A stretch of 64,000 bases of DNA. Source: Gilvimarinus japonicus (lineage in GTDB: Bacteria; Pseudomonadota; Gammaproteobacteria; Pseudomonadales; Cellvibrionaceae). The translations under genes and the position numbers were made by a program. The first letter of the stretch is position 1. The number at the start of each line of letters is the position of its first letter. The stretch covers positions 1,488,001-1,552,000 of the forward strand of contig NZ_AP031500.1 in assembly GCF_042847215.1 (NCBI RefSeq), read 5' to 3'. The notes beneath the pieces are model-generated. The model saw nothing but the letters and a program-made list of their open reading frames with translations. It made no database searches and was not told the DNA's origin. Positions 9,049 through 17,389 of this stretch are shown one piece after another.

Positions 9049-9387
9049 AAGGCTTTCCTGTTATCGTTTTTATGGTCAAGAGTATTGAAACCCTATCGGA
9101 CTGCGATGTTTTTGTAAATATAAAATCGGTTTTTATACTTGATTTTCTGATGGTGCCGCTTGTACGGAGGGGCGGCGCTCAGGCCTGAGTGGTGACGTGT
9201 GCTAAGCACGAAAACTTTGATGGCTTACTTGAGCGAGTGACTGCTTAGTCAATAAGGGGCTATGAGCGACAGTAGAAACTTGAGAGCGTCTTAGTCTAGC
9301 TATCAGTGTGAGATTTACAGGCATAAAAAAATCCAGAATTTCACTGAAATTCTGGATTTTTTGTAGGCCAATAACACGGCTGAGGTA
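9049..9387. other. Intergenic region between fdxA and the GH9 gene
   Basis: 339 bases without a convincing gene. The right part holds the fdxA terminator. The left part (9049-9130), AT-rich, should contain the GH9 promoter. In Pseudomonas the rpoS-fdxA interval carries the rsmZ sRNA. I looked for clustered GGA loops on both strands here and after rpoS and did not find a convincing set. Confidence 0.5.
9325..9362 (-). terminator. Strong intrinsic terminator of fdxA (bidirectional)
   Basis: A 12-base perfect stem, ATCCAGAATTTC (9331-9342) and GAAATTCTGGAT (9346-9357), is flanked by an A run and a T run. It can stop transcription on both strands and begins 26 bases after the fdxA stop. Confidence 0.88.
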
Positions 9388-9711
9388 TTAGCGCTCTAGG
9401 TATTGCAGTTTGCCTTCGACGCCATCCCACTCTTCGGCATCGGCCGGAGCGTCTTTCTTCTCGGTAATATTGGGCCATACCTCAGATAACTCGGCGTTCA
9501 GCTCCAGATAAACCTCTTGCTCTTCGGGCAACTCATCTTCTGAGTAAATAGCGTCTACCGGACACTCTGGCTCACACAGAGCGCAATCGATACACTCATC
9601 TGGGTGAATAACCAAAAAGTTGGGCCCCTCGTAAAAACAATCGACCGGACAAACCTCGACACAGTCGGTGTGTTTACATTTAATGCAGTTATCCCCAACT
9701 ACGAATGTCAT
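9388..9711 (-). CDS. fdxA: 7Fe ferredoxin FdxA
   Basis: A 107-residue cytosolic electron carrier with a [3Fe-4S] and a [4Fe-4S] cluster. The N-terminal half carries CIKCKHTDCVEVCPVDCF and the second set reads CIDCALCEPECPVDAI. The C-terminal acidic tail (about residues 60-107) is typical of the FdxA type found next to mutS in Pseudomonas and relatives. It is transcribed after mutS with an 82-base gap and ends at a strong terminator. Confidence 0.96.
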   Translation of the reverse strand: MTFVVGDNCIKCKHTDCVEVCPVDCFYEGPNFLVIHPDECIDCALCEPECPVDAIYSEDELPEEQEVYLELNAELSEVWPNITEKKDAPADAEEWDGVEGKLQYLER

Positions 9712-9793
9712 TGTGCAGACTCCACGATTACAGGTGCTTGGTGCGTAAAGGGGGGCATTTTACCAGCATTCTCAGTTTTTGGTAGATCAATTG

Positions 9794-12370
9794 TCATGAA
9801 TTCAGCTGTTTTAAGCGATACAAAGCCTCTAGTGCTTGTCGCGGGGTTAGCTCATCTGGGTCGATCTCGCCCAGCGCTTCAATGGCAGGGTTGCTGGGGG
9901 CGTCAAACAGGCTGGGTTGTAACGGCGACGGGCTAGGTGCACTTGTCGCTACCGAGGTCGGGCGCTCATTGTTCTCGAGCAGCGTCAATTGCTCGGCGGC
10001 GCGCTGCAGCACGGCGGTGGGGATGCCGGCTAGCTTGGCAACTTGAATCCCGTAGCTTTTACTCGCTGGTCCCTCCTGCACTTTGTGCAAAAATACAATA
10101 TTGTCTTTGTGCTCGGTGGCGTTAAGGTGCACGTTGGCAATATGCGGCAGACTTTCGGGTAGCTCGGTCAGCTCAAAATAGTGGGTGGCAAACAGCGTGA
10201 AGGCGCGTACGTTTTCGGCCAAATGGCGGGCGCAAGCCCAGGCCAGTGCCAAACCATCAAAGGTGCTGGTGCCGCGGCCAATCTCATCCATTAATACCAA
10301 GCTGCGGTCGGTGGCATTGTGCAAAATATTGGCGGTTTCGGTCATCTCAACCATGAAAGTCGAGCGGCCACCGGCCAGATCGTCGGACGAGCCAATGCGG
10401 GTAAAGATCCGATCGACTAAGCCGATTTGGGCTTTAGCTGCAGGGACAAAACTGCCCACGTGGGCGAGCAGCGTAATAAGCGCTGCCTGACGCATGTAGG
10501 TCGATTTACCGCCCATGTTGGGGCCGGTGACAATCAGCATGCGGCGCTCGTCGTTAAAATCTAAATCGTTGGGGACAAACGGCCCGTCTAATACCTGCTC
10601 CACCACTAGGTGCCGGCCATCTTTAATGTCGAGCCCCGGCGTGTGCACCAGCTCCGGTCGGCACAGCTCTAAGTTAATCGCGCGCTCGGCAAAGTTGGTG
10701 AGTACGTCCAGCTCGGCGACGCCGCCGGCGGAATCTTGCAGCGCAATCAAATGCACATTGAGTTTTTCGATTAGCTCATCGTACAGCGCTTTCTCGCGGC
10801 TGAGGGCTCGGCTCTTGGCCGAAAGAGCTTTGTCTTCAAACTCTTTGAGCTCGGGGGTGATAAAACGCTCGGCATTTTTTAACGTTTGCCGGCGAATATA
10901 ATCGGCCGGTGCGCCAGCCGATTGCGCGCGGCTTAGCTCAATGTAATAACCGTGCACCCGGTTGTAGCCCACTTTAAGGGTGTTAATACCGGTGCGCTCG
11001 CGCTCGCGGGTTTCCAGGTCGACCAAATATTGTCCGGCGTTATTACTGATGTTGCGCAACTCGTCCAGCTCACTGTCGTAGCCTTCGGCGATGACTCCGC
11101 CGTCGCGAATCACCACCGGTGGGTTTTCGACAATCGCGCGTTGCAGCAGATCGACCAGCTCTGGGAATGTCGCGATCAGTTGCGACAGCTCAAGCAATCG
11201 TGGCGACTCGCAGGATTTAAGCGCGGCTTGTAGCTCGGGATAGCAGGCCAGCGATGCGCCTAGCCGAGACAAGTCCCGCGGCCGCGAGGAGCGTAGTGCC
11301 AGCCGGCCTAAAATGCGCTCCATATCGCCAATGCGCTTAAGCAGCTCGCGCACCGGTTCAAACTTGTAGTTGTCGGTTAATACACTGAGCGCTTCTTGGC
11401 GTTCGACTAATGTGTGCATATCTCGCAACGGGCGATTCAACCAGCGCCGCAGCAAGCGTGCGCCCATGGCGGTAGCGGTGTGGTTAAGTACGGCAAATAA
11501 AGTGTTTTCGTCGCCGCCGGTCAAATTTAGATCGATTTCTAAGTTGCGCCGCGTGGCGGCATCTAGGGCGACGGCTTCATCGCGATTTTCGTAGGCCAAG
11601 CCGCGAACATGGGGTAAATCCGTGCGCTGGGTTTCGCGCGCGTAACCCAGTAGACAGCCGGCGGCGGCGATGGCGCTGTCTAAATGGTCGCAGCCAAAGC
11701 CCGATAAATCCTGCGTGCCAAACTGGCGGGTCAGCAGCCGCTCGGCGGTTTCCAGTTCAAACTCCCAGGGGCCTCGGCGGCGCACGCCTTTGCGATTCTC
11801 GGTCAGCTCGGGTAACTCTAAGTCATCACTGATCAATAGCTCGGCGGGGCTTAAACGCTGCAACTCGCCAGCGGCGGCATCAAGGCCGTCTACCTGGAGC
11901 ACCAAAAAACGGCCACTGGCCATGTCGAGTGAGGCAATGCCGTAAGTGTCATTATTGCGGTGCAGCGCTACCAGCAAGTTGTCGCGGCGCTCGTCCATTA
12001 GGGCTTCGTCGCTGACGGTGCCGGGTGTTACCACGCGCATCACTTTGCGCTCGACCGGCCCTTTGCTGGTTGCCGGATCGCCAATTTGCTCGCAAATGGC
12101 GACCGATACGCCCGCGCGCACTAAGCGCGCCAGATAACCTTCGGCGGCGTGATAGGGCACCCCTGCCATAGGTATAGGCTCGCCGCCGGATTTGCCCCGC
12201 GCGGTCAAGGTCACATCCAGCAACTCCGAGGCTTTTTTTGCGTCGTCAAAAAACAACTCGTAAAAATCGCCCATACGGTAAAACACCAGTTCGTTGGGGT
12301 GTTCGGCCTTAATTTTAAGGTACTGCTGCATCATAGGGGTGTGGGCGGTGGCGTCAGATTTTGCGGGCAT
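9794..12370 (-). CDS. mutS: DNA mismatch repair protein MutS
   Basis: An 858-residue mismatch-recognition ATPase. The N-terminal mismatch-binding motif is FYRMGDFYELFFDDA (Phe-x-Glu wedge). The Walker A loop GPNMGGKST lies near residue 617, and Walker B (SLVLMDEIGRGTSTFDGLA) and the ATHYFELTEL signature follow. The C-terminal tail PRQALEALYRLKQL is the tetramerisation element. The frame is open further upstream to 12442, but ATG 12370 with GGA in front gives the family's usual start (MPAKSDATAHTPMMQQYL). It is divergent from pncC. Confidence 0.97.
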   Translation of the reverse strand: MPAKSDATAHTPMMQQYLKIKAEHPNELVFYRMGDFYELFFDDAKKASELLDVTLTARGKSGGEPIPMAGVPYHAAEGYLARLVRAGVSVAICEQIGDPATSKGPVERKVMRVVTPGTVSDEALMDERRDNLLVALHRNNDTYGIASLDMASGRFLVLQVDGLDAAAGELQRLSPAELLISDDLELPELTENRKGVRRRGPWEFELETAERLLTRQFGTQDLSGFGCDHLDSAIAAAGCLLGYARETQRTDLPHVRGLAYENRDEAVALDAATRRNLEIDLNLTGGDENTLFAVLNHTATAMGARLLRRWLNRPLRDMHTLVERQEALSVLTDNYKFEPVRELLKRIGDMERILGRLALRSSRPRDLSRLGASLACYPELQAALKSCESPRLLELSQLIATFPELVDLLQRAIVENPPVVIRDGGVIAEGYDSELDELRNISNNAGQYLVDLETRERERTGINTLKVGYNRVHGYYIELSRAQSAGAPADYIRRQTLKNAERFITPELKEFEDKALSAKSRALSREKALYDELIEKLNVHLIALQDSAGGVAELDVLTNFAERAINLELCRPELVHTPGLDIKDGRHLVVEQVLDGPFVPNDLDFNDERRMLIVTGPNMGGKSTYMRQAALITLLAHVGSFVPAAKAQIGLVDRIFTRIGSSDDLAGGRSTFMVEMTETANILHNATDRSLVLMDEIGRGTSTFDGLALAWACARHLAENVRAFTLFATHYFELTELPESLPHIANVHLNATEHKDNIVFLHKVQEGPASKSYGIQVAKLAGIPTAVLQRAAEQLTLLENNERPTSVATSAPSPSPLQPSLFDAPSNPAIEALGEIDPDELTPRQALEALYRLKQLNS

Positions 12371-12526
12371 AATATTCCGTGCAGTTATGGGTGAGCAAAA
12401 ACAGTAGCTGCGCATTTTACGGTAATCATAATGGACTTGCACTGAATGAAGGCCCGGAATACCTTAGGCCACCATTAACCGTTGTTTAGTCGGTAGCCGC
12501 TGAGGGTTTACCGTAAGGGAGTCATC

Positions 12527-13030
12527 ATGTCTGAGGCTAAAGCGGATGCGACGCTGCAACATTTGGCCGCTGAGTTAGGCGCGCACTTGGCCGAGCGCGG
12601 TTGGCGGGTAAGCACCGCTGAGTCGTGCACGGGCGGCGGCGTGGCCAGTGCGATTACCGCTGTGGCGGGCAGCTCGCAGTGGTTTGAGGTAGGGTTTGTG
12701 ACCTACGCTAACAGCGCGAAAGCGCGTTTGCTGGGGGTTAAAGAGGACGTTCTTGCGCAAGAGGGCGCTGTTAGTCGTGCCGTGGTCGAGCAAATGGTGG
12801 CGGGCGCGCAGGTGGTCAGCGGTGCCCAATTGGCGGTAGCTGTCAGCGGTGTTGCCGGGCCCGATGGCGGCACGCGAGATAAACCTGTGGGCACGGTATG
12901 GTTTGCCTGGGCTGATGCGACGGGCGCAATTGTCTCAGAGTGCTATGTTTACCAAGGGGATCGGGCTCAGGTGCGACATCAGGCCTGTGTAACCGCGCTG
13001 CGTGAGCTGGTGAGGTTGGCGAAAGTGTAA
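12527..13030 (+). CDS. pncC: Nicotinamide-nucleotide amidohydrolase (CinA C-terminal type)
   Basis: A 167-residue single-domain protein that deamidates NMN to nicotinic acid mononucleotide in pyridine nucleotide recycling. The family motifs STAESCTGGGVASAITAVAGSS (about residues 28-49), FVTYANSAKARLLGV and AVSGVAGPDGGTRDKPVGTVWFAW are all present. It lacks the N-terminal molybdopterin-binding domain of longer CinA proteins, as in Pseudomonas. It lies directly upstream of recA, and the SOS box lies between them. GGGAG at 12516-12520 is the ribosome binding site. Confidence 0.94.
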   Translation: MSEAKADATLQHLAAELGAHLAERGWRVSTAESCTGGGVASAITAVAGSSQWFEVGFVTYANSAKARLLGVKEDVLAQEGAVSRAVVEQMVAGAQVVSGAQLAVAVSGVAGPDGGTRDKPVGTVWFAWADATGAIVSECYVYQGDRAQVRHQACVTALRELVRLAKV

Positions 13031-13054
13031 ATACTACTGTATAAATCAATAGTA

Positions 13055-13070
13055 CTGTTTTCTTATACAG
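13055..13070 (+). promoter_or_regulatory. LexA (SOS) box of recA
   Basis: CTGTTTTCTTATACAG fits the gammaproteobacterial LexA consensus CTG-N10-CAG exactly at both ends. A weaker half-matching copy (CTG-N10-TAG) lies at 13037-13052. Position, 115 bases before the recA ATG, fits repression of the recA promoter. Confidence 0.85.
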
Positions 13071-13184
13071 GTTTTTACTGTATGCTCGCTAGCATAGCCT
13101 GACAATGAACCCAGCGCTTTAAATGTGGGTCACAACGATAACAGGCGATACGCGAATTTTGAATTTAACGTTGAGGTGTGTCAT

Positions 13185-14228
13185 ATGGATGCGAATAAAG
13201 AGAAGGCGCTACAAGCGGCTTTGAGTCAGATCGAACGTCAGTTTGGTAAAGGTACCGTGATGCGCATGGGTGACCGTGAGCATGTGGCGATTCCCGCTAT
13301 TTCTACCGGTTCTCTCGGCCTAGATGTGGCACTGGGTATTGGCGGTCTGCCTAAAGGGCGAATTGTCGAAATTTACGGCCCCGAATCGTCCGGTAAAACC
13401 ACCTTAACGCTGCAAGTAATTGCCGAGGCGCAACGCGCTGGCGGTAACTGCGCCTTTATTGATGCCGAGCACGCCCTAGACCCAATTTACGCCGAGAAAC
13501 TCGGTGTAAAAGTCGATGAGCTGATTATTTCGCAGCCCGATACCGGCGAGCAGGCCTTGGAAGTGTCCGATATGCTGGTGCGCTCGGGCGCCGTTGATGT
13601 ACTGGTAGTGGATTCGGTGGCGGCACTAACGCCCAAGGCCGAAATTGAAGGCGAGATGGGTGATCATCATGTTGGCTTGCAGGCGCGCTTGATGTCGCAA
13701 GCGTTGCGTAAAATCACCGGTAATATTAAAAACGCCAATTGTTTGGTGATTTTTATTAACCAAATTCGTATGAAAATCGGTGTTATGTTCGGCAGCCCCG
13801 AGACCACGACCGGCGGCAACGCGCTTAAATTTTACTCATCAGTACGTCTTGATATCCGCCGGATTGGCTCGGTAAAAGATGGCGATGAAGTTACCGGTTC
13901 GGAAACTCGCGTTAAGGTGGTTAAAAACAAAGTGGCGCCGCCGTTTAAGCAAGCCGAGTTTCAGATTCTGTACGGTCAGGGTATTAACCGTTTGGGCGAG
14001 GTTATCGACTGTGGTGTTAAACTGGGCATGGTGGATAAAGCCGGCTCTTGGTATAGCTACAACGGTGATAAAATTGGCCAGGGTAAAAACAATGTGGTTA
14101 AGTTTTTACAGGAGAACCCCGATGTGGCCAAAGAGCTTGAGGGCCGAGTGCGCGCTGAGATGCTAGGCACAGCCGAAAAACCTGTTGAAGGCGAGGTCGT
14201 CGAAAAAGAGCAGGAGCAAGAAGCCTAA
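13185..14228 (+). CDS. recA: Recombinase RecA
   Basis: A 347-residue ATP-dependent strand-exchange protein and SOS co-protease. Motifs: GKGTVMRMGD at the N-terminus, Walker A GPESSGKTT (about residues 65-73), DAEHALDP, Walker B VDVLVVDSVAAL, loop L1 GEMGDHHVGLQARLMSQALRK and loop L2 around FINQIRMKIGVMFGSPETTTGGNALKFY. The acidic tail ends in KEQEQEA. The open frame begins at 13125, but ATG 13185 with GAGG eight bases upstream matches the family start (MDANKEKALQ). It is followed by a terminator and recX. Confidence 0.98.
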   Translation: MDANKEKALQAALSQIERQFGKGTVMRMGDREHVAIPAISTGSLGLDVALGIGGLPKGRIVEIYGPESSGKTTLTLQVIAEAQRAGGNCAFIDAEHALDPIYAEKLGVKVDELIISQPDTGEQALEVSDMLVRSGAVDVLVVDSVAALTPKAEIEGEMGDHHVGLQARLMSQALRKITGNIKNANCLVIFINQIRMKIGVMFGSPETTTGGNALKFYSSVRLDIRRIGSVKDGDEVTGSETRVKVVKNKVAPPFKQAEFQILYGQGINRLGEVIDCGVKLGMVDKAGSWYSYNGDKIGQGKNNVVKFLQENPDVAKELEGRVRAEMLGTAEKPVEGEVVEKEQEQEA

Positions 14229-14243
14229 CCGTCAGCACTGTTT

Positions 14244-14272
14244 AAAAAAGCCGCATTTAGTGCGGCTTTTTT
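14244..14272 (+). terminator. Intrinsic terminator after recA
   Basis: A-run, GCCGCA stem, TTTAG loop, TGCGGC and six Ts, starting 15 bases after the recA stop. It lies between recA and recX, so recX would be expressed by read-through or its own promoter, as known for E. coli. Confidence 0.9.
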
Positions 14273-14342
14273 GTGTTTACTGTTATGTATTGCCGAGTGT
14301 CACAGTGTAGAAAATACGGTGAGCGAACATCAGGGGCGCGAT

Positions 14343-14795
14343 GTGAATACTGATATAACGCCAGAGCAACTGACAACCAAGATGCGCAATAGCGCGTTGG
14401 GTTCGTTGGCCCGGCGTGAGCACTCGTGCTACGAGTTGCGACAAAAGCTGCTGCATAAATTTTCCGACCCTCAGCGCACGGAAGAGACAATCGCGTGGGT
14501 GAGTGAGCTTGGTTATTTAAACGATGAACGCTTTGCTGGGATGTTTGTGCGCAGCAGCATTGGTAAAGGGCGTGGTCCTGAGCGCATTAGCCGGGAGCTG
14601 CAGCAAAAAGGGGTGGCCAGTACGGTGATTGCCGATGCCTTGGCGGACAATGAAACCGATTGGGTAAGTTTGGCGGAGGAGATTCTCAGCCGTAAATTTC
14701 CGCACCCTGTGCAAGATTACAAAGATAAAGCCAAGCGAATGCGCTTTTTGCAATACCGCGGTTTTTCTATGGCGCATATTGGTGAATTAATGTGA
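14343..14795 (+). CDS. recX: Regulatory protein RecX
   Basis: A 150-residue modulator that caps RecA filaments. Family features: LARREHSCYELRQKLLHKF (first three-helix repeat), WVSELGYLNDERFAGMFVRSSIGKGRGPERISRELQQKG, and the C-terminal RMRFLQYRGFSMAHI. The start is ambiguous: GTG 14343 has AGGGG six bases upstream and gives a normal length; the frame is open to 14271 with another GTG at 14319. It is placed directly after recA, as usual. Confidence 0.93.
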   Translation: MNTDITPEQLTTKMRNSALGSLARREHSCYELRQKLLHKFSDPQRTEETIAWVSELGYLNDERFAGMFVRSSIGKGRGPERISRELQQKGVASTVIADALADNETDWVSLAEEILSRKFPHPVQDYKDKAKRMRFLQYRGFSMAHIGELM

Positions 14796-14940
14796 TATCA
14801 AATCAAAATAAGTAAAAATATCATTAAGGCTATTGAGTCGTGACGCTACCTTTACCTAAAGAGCACCCAACGGCCGCAGTGGTCGCAATTGCTGGATTAA
14901 ACATCATGCTAACCGAGTAGTATCCGGGTTATCGGTACGG

Positions 14941-15354
14941 ATGAGTAAATTGGTGGGAATTCCACTGAGCCATGCCGAATCACTGCAAATGATTCACTAC
15001 GAGCCGACCCAAGAGTACGCGGCACATTTTGATGCATGGGACCCCGAAACCGAGCGCGGCCAGCGCTGCATGAAAAAGGGTGGTCAGCGTTTGGTGACTT
15101 GCCTGTTGTATCTTAATGATGTCGACACAGGTGGGGCCACTGGGTTTCCGGCGCTAGGTTTTGACCTCGCAGCGCGGCGCGGCCGAATGGTAATGTTTTA
15201 CAATTGTTACTCAGGCTCTAATAAAAGGCATCCGCATAGCTTGCACGGGGGCTTACCCGTGCAGCGCGGCGAGAAGTGGGCCTGCAACTTATGGTTTAGG
15301 GAAGGTCCTGTTCAGCCCCAGCCCCACGTTAAAGCGCGGGTCAAAGGTCGTTAG
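14941..15354 (+). CDS. N-terminally truncated 2OG-Fe(II) oxygenase (prolyl 4-hydroxylase type)
   Basis: From the first ATG the product has 137 residues and keeps the double-stranded beta-helix core: LQMIHYEPTQEYAAHFDAWD (HxD iron ligands), GGQRLVTCLLYLNDV, GGATGFP, then HPHSLHGGLPVQRGEKWACNLWF with the distal His and the 2-oxoglutarate Lys. The same frame is open upstream to 14860, and this stretch reads GRSGRNCWIKHHANRVV, which fits the region before the core in such proteins. It has no start codon, and the first roughly 60 or more residues are missing. It is probably a decayed gene, though the active site is complete. Its end overlaps the rhombosortase gene by 14 bases. Confidence 0.7.
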   Translation: MSKLVGIPLSHAESLQMIHYEPTQEYAAHFDAWDPETERGQRCMKKGGQRLVTCLLYLNDVDTGGATGFPALGFDLAARRGRMVMFYNCYSGSNKRHPHSLHGGLPVQRGEKWACNLWFREGPVQPQPHVKARVKGR

Positions 15355-15940
15355 CGTGACGTTTGAACTTGCTGCCTAAAGCCCATAAAAACGCTAACAC
15401 GGCACCGCTTAAGGCCCCGTAAACATGCGCGATGGAGACTACTGGCCCGGCAATTAATACCTCGGTAGCACTATTGCCGCTGGGAATAATCTGCTCGTAA
15501 CACAGTTTAATAATAATGGCGATAATCCCCGCCCAGCCTGCCGGTTGGTTTTGCGCACACAGTGGTGCGAGTCCAAATACTAATAAGCCATGCAGCACCC
15601 CCGATAACCCGACATAGTAGCTAATGTTGGGCTGCCAAATATACATTGCGAGGGAAATGCTCAGGGCGATTAAAACGCCGGCTGTTATCCAAGAGCGCCG
15701 GCTGCGCTCGATTCCAACCCAAAAAATAATGAGCCAAAGCCCCGCTAGGTTAAGCAGCGCATGTATTAGGTTAAGGTGCACCACGTGAGCGGTTAGCAGG
15801 CGCCAAATATGCCACTGGCCGATGGCAGAGCGTTGATATTGCAGTGCTGGATTAATGTTTTCAGCAACAAGGGTGAGGCCCAATATCAATAGGGCACTGG
15901 AGACCATAAATAAGGCGATTGCAAGATGTCGTGAACGCAT
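15341..15940 (-). CDS. rrtA: Rhombosortase (rhomboid-like intramembrane protease)
   Basis: A 199-residue inner-membrane protein with about six membrane segments. The segment WRLLTAHVVHLNLIHALLNLAGLW carries the His/Asn motif of rhomboids, YVGLSGVLHGLLVFG holds the catalytic Ser, and a conserved His lies in the later AHVYGALSG. The YVGLSGVLHG and KLCYEQ elements point to the rhombosortase subfamily, which cleaves GlyGly-CTERM tails so that proteins are released or anchored at the surface. No protein with such a tail was seen in this window, so substrates must lie elsewhere. Confidence 0.82.
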   Translation of the reverse strand: MRSRHLAIALFMVSSALLILGLTLVAENINPALQYQRSAIGQWHIWRLLTAHVVHLNLIHALLNLAGLWLIIFWVGIERSRRSWITAGVLIALSISLAMYIWQPNISYYVGLSGVLHGLLVFGLAPLCAQNQPAGWAGIIAIIIKLCYEQIIPSGNSATEVLIAGPVVSIAHVYGALSGAVLAFLWALGSKFKRHANDL

Positions 15941-16188
15941 GACGTTACTATAGCGTAAATATGGCCTGTGAATACACGTTGCAGCGCCATGAAGTATCTC
16001 TTGCTGGCGGCACTACGGTTAATCTGCCGGGTGGAGATGTCTGTTACAGCCCCCCATAGACCGCATGCGCGCTAACTGGCATAATCAGCGCCCAATTTTC
16101 ATACACATGCCCAGATGACATTCCCGCACAGGGAGCTTGCCATAGGTGGGTGTGCGCCTATCATCCCGACTGAACTCAGAGGATTGCT

Positions 16189-17307
16189 ATGCAACCATCG
16201 GTGAAACCGCAAAACCCTAACTTCTCATCTGGCCCCTGCAGCAAACGTCCGGGCTACGACGTTAACCAGCTAGACCTTGCAACTTTAGGTCGCTCACACC
16301 GCTCAAGCTTGGGCAAAGCGGCGCTCGGCCGTGCGTGTGAGCAGACCGCTAAAATGCTGGGGTTGCCCGAGGGCTATCGCGTGGGCATTGTCGCCGGCTC
16401 TGATACTGGTGCCGTTGAGATGGCCATGTGGTCGATGCTGGGTCAGCGCCCGGTGGATGTAATGCAGTGGGAGTCGTTTGGTAAAGGCTGGCTCACCGAT
16501 GTGACTAAGCAGCTTAAGCTGGACAATGTCACGGCGCTTGAGGCCGATTACGGCGAGCTGCCAGATTTGACCAAGCCCAATTTTGATCACGATGTGATTT
16601 TTACCTGGAACGGCACCACCTCGGGCGTAAAAGTACCCAACGGTGACTGGATTGCCGACGACCGTGAAGGCTTAACCATTTGCGATGCCACCTCGGCGGT
16701 GTTTGCCATGGAGCTGCCCTGGGAGAAGCTCGACGTTATCACCTTTAGCTGGCAGAAAGTGCTGGGCGGTGAGGGCGCTCACGGTGTGCTGATTTTGGGG
16801 CCCCGTGCAGTTGAGCGGTTAGAGACTTATACCCCGCCCTGGCCTATGCCTAAGCTGTTCCGTATGACCAAGGGCGGCAAGCTGATTGAAGGTATTTTTG
16901 AAGGCGCGACCATCAACACGCCCTCTATGTTGTGCGTGGCCGATTACCTGGATGCGCTGGATTGGGTTGAGTCCATCGGCGGCACCAAAGCGGCCATCGC
17001 TCGCAGCGAAGCGAACTTAGCCGTATTAGAAGAGTTTGTCGCCGCCAACGATTGGATCGAATTCTTGGCCGCCGATAAAGCCACCCGCTCTAACACTAGC
17101 GTGTGCTTTAAGCTCGACGCGACCGAAGATCAAGTCAAAGCGCTGGTTAAGCTGTTAGACAAAGAAGGCGTTGCTTACGACATCGGCGCTTATCGCGATG
17201 CGCCTCCTGGGCTGCGAATTTGGTGTGGTGCCACCGTCGAGGCGGCCGATCTTAAGGCTTTGATGCCGTGGCTTGAGTGGGGCTATAAGCAAGTTATCAG
17301 CGCCTAA
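16189..17307 (+). CDS. serC: Phosphoserine aminotransferase
   Basis: A 372-residue PLP enzyme converting 3-phosphohydroxypyruvate and glutamate to phosphoserine. The start NPNFSSGPCSKRPGY, the HRSSLGK segment, FTWNGTTSGVKVPNG, and the PLP lysine in TFSWQKVLGGEGAHGV (about residue 193) identify the alphaproteobacterial/archaeal-type SerC, which differs from the E. coli enzyme. The pairing with serA fits. GAGGA before the ATG is the ribosome binding site. The upstream 248 bases (15941-16188), shared with the divergent rhombosortase gene, show no other gene. Confidence 0.93.
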   Translation: MQPSVKPQNPNFSSGPCSKRPGYDVNQLDLATLGRSHRSSLGKAALGRACEQTAKMLGLPEGYRVGIVAGSDTGAVEMAMWSMLGQRPVDVMQWESFGKGWLTDVTKQLKLDNVTALEADYGELPDLTKPNFDHDVIFTWNGTTSGVKVPNGDWIADDREGLTICDATSAVFAMELPWEKLDVITFSWQKVLGGEGAHGVLILGPRAVERLETYTPPWPMPKLFRMTKGGKLIEGIFEGATINTPSMLCVADYLDALDWVESIGGTKAAIARSEANLAVLEEFVAANDWIEFLAADKATRSNTSVCFKLDATEDQVKALVKLLDKEGVAYDIGAYRDAPPGLRIWCGATVEAADLKALMPWLEWGYKQVISA

Positions 17308-17335
17308 ACTGCCTTAAGCACAAACAAACCTCACA

Positions 17336-17355
17336 GGGCGCGGTCGGCCGCGCCC
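17336..17355 (+). terminator. GC-rich hairpin between serC and serA
   Basis: An eight-base stem GGGCGCGG / CCGCGCCC with a TCGG loop lies 28 bases after the serC stop. Only a weak T-rich tail follows, so it may reduce rather than stop read-through into serA, or protect the serC mRNA end. Confidence 0.45.
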
Positions 17356-17389
17356 TTAAATGTCTCATTCCTAGACATTGGAAATAGCT

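Noticed and set aside
6760..9387. RsmZ-type sRNA between rpoS and fdxA
   Set aside because: No cluster of GGA motifs in hairpin loops was seen on either strand of the two gaps; a covariance search would decide.
12527..13030. Full-length CinA competence protein
   Set aside because: Only the C-terminal amidohydrolase domain is present.
14840..14910. GTG-started frame (about 23 codons) as the missing start of the 2OG oxygenase
   Set aside because: It is in another frame, ends at its own stop, and does not look like the family's N-terminal part; a frameshift cannot be shown from this sequence alone.
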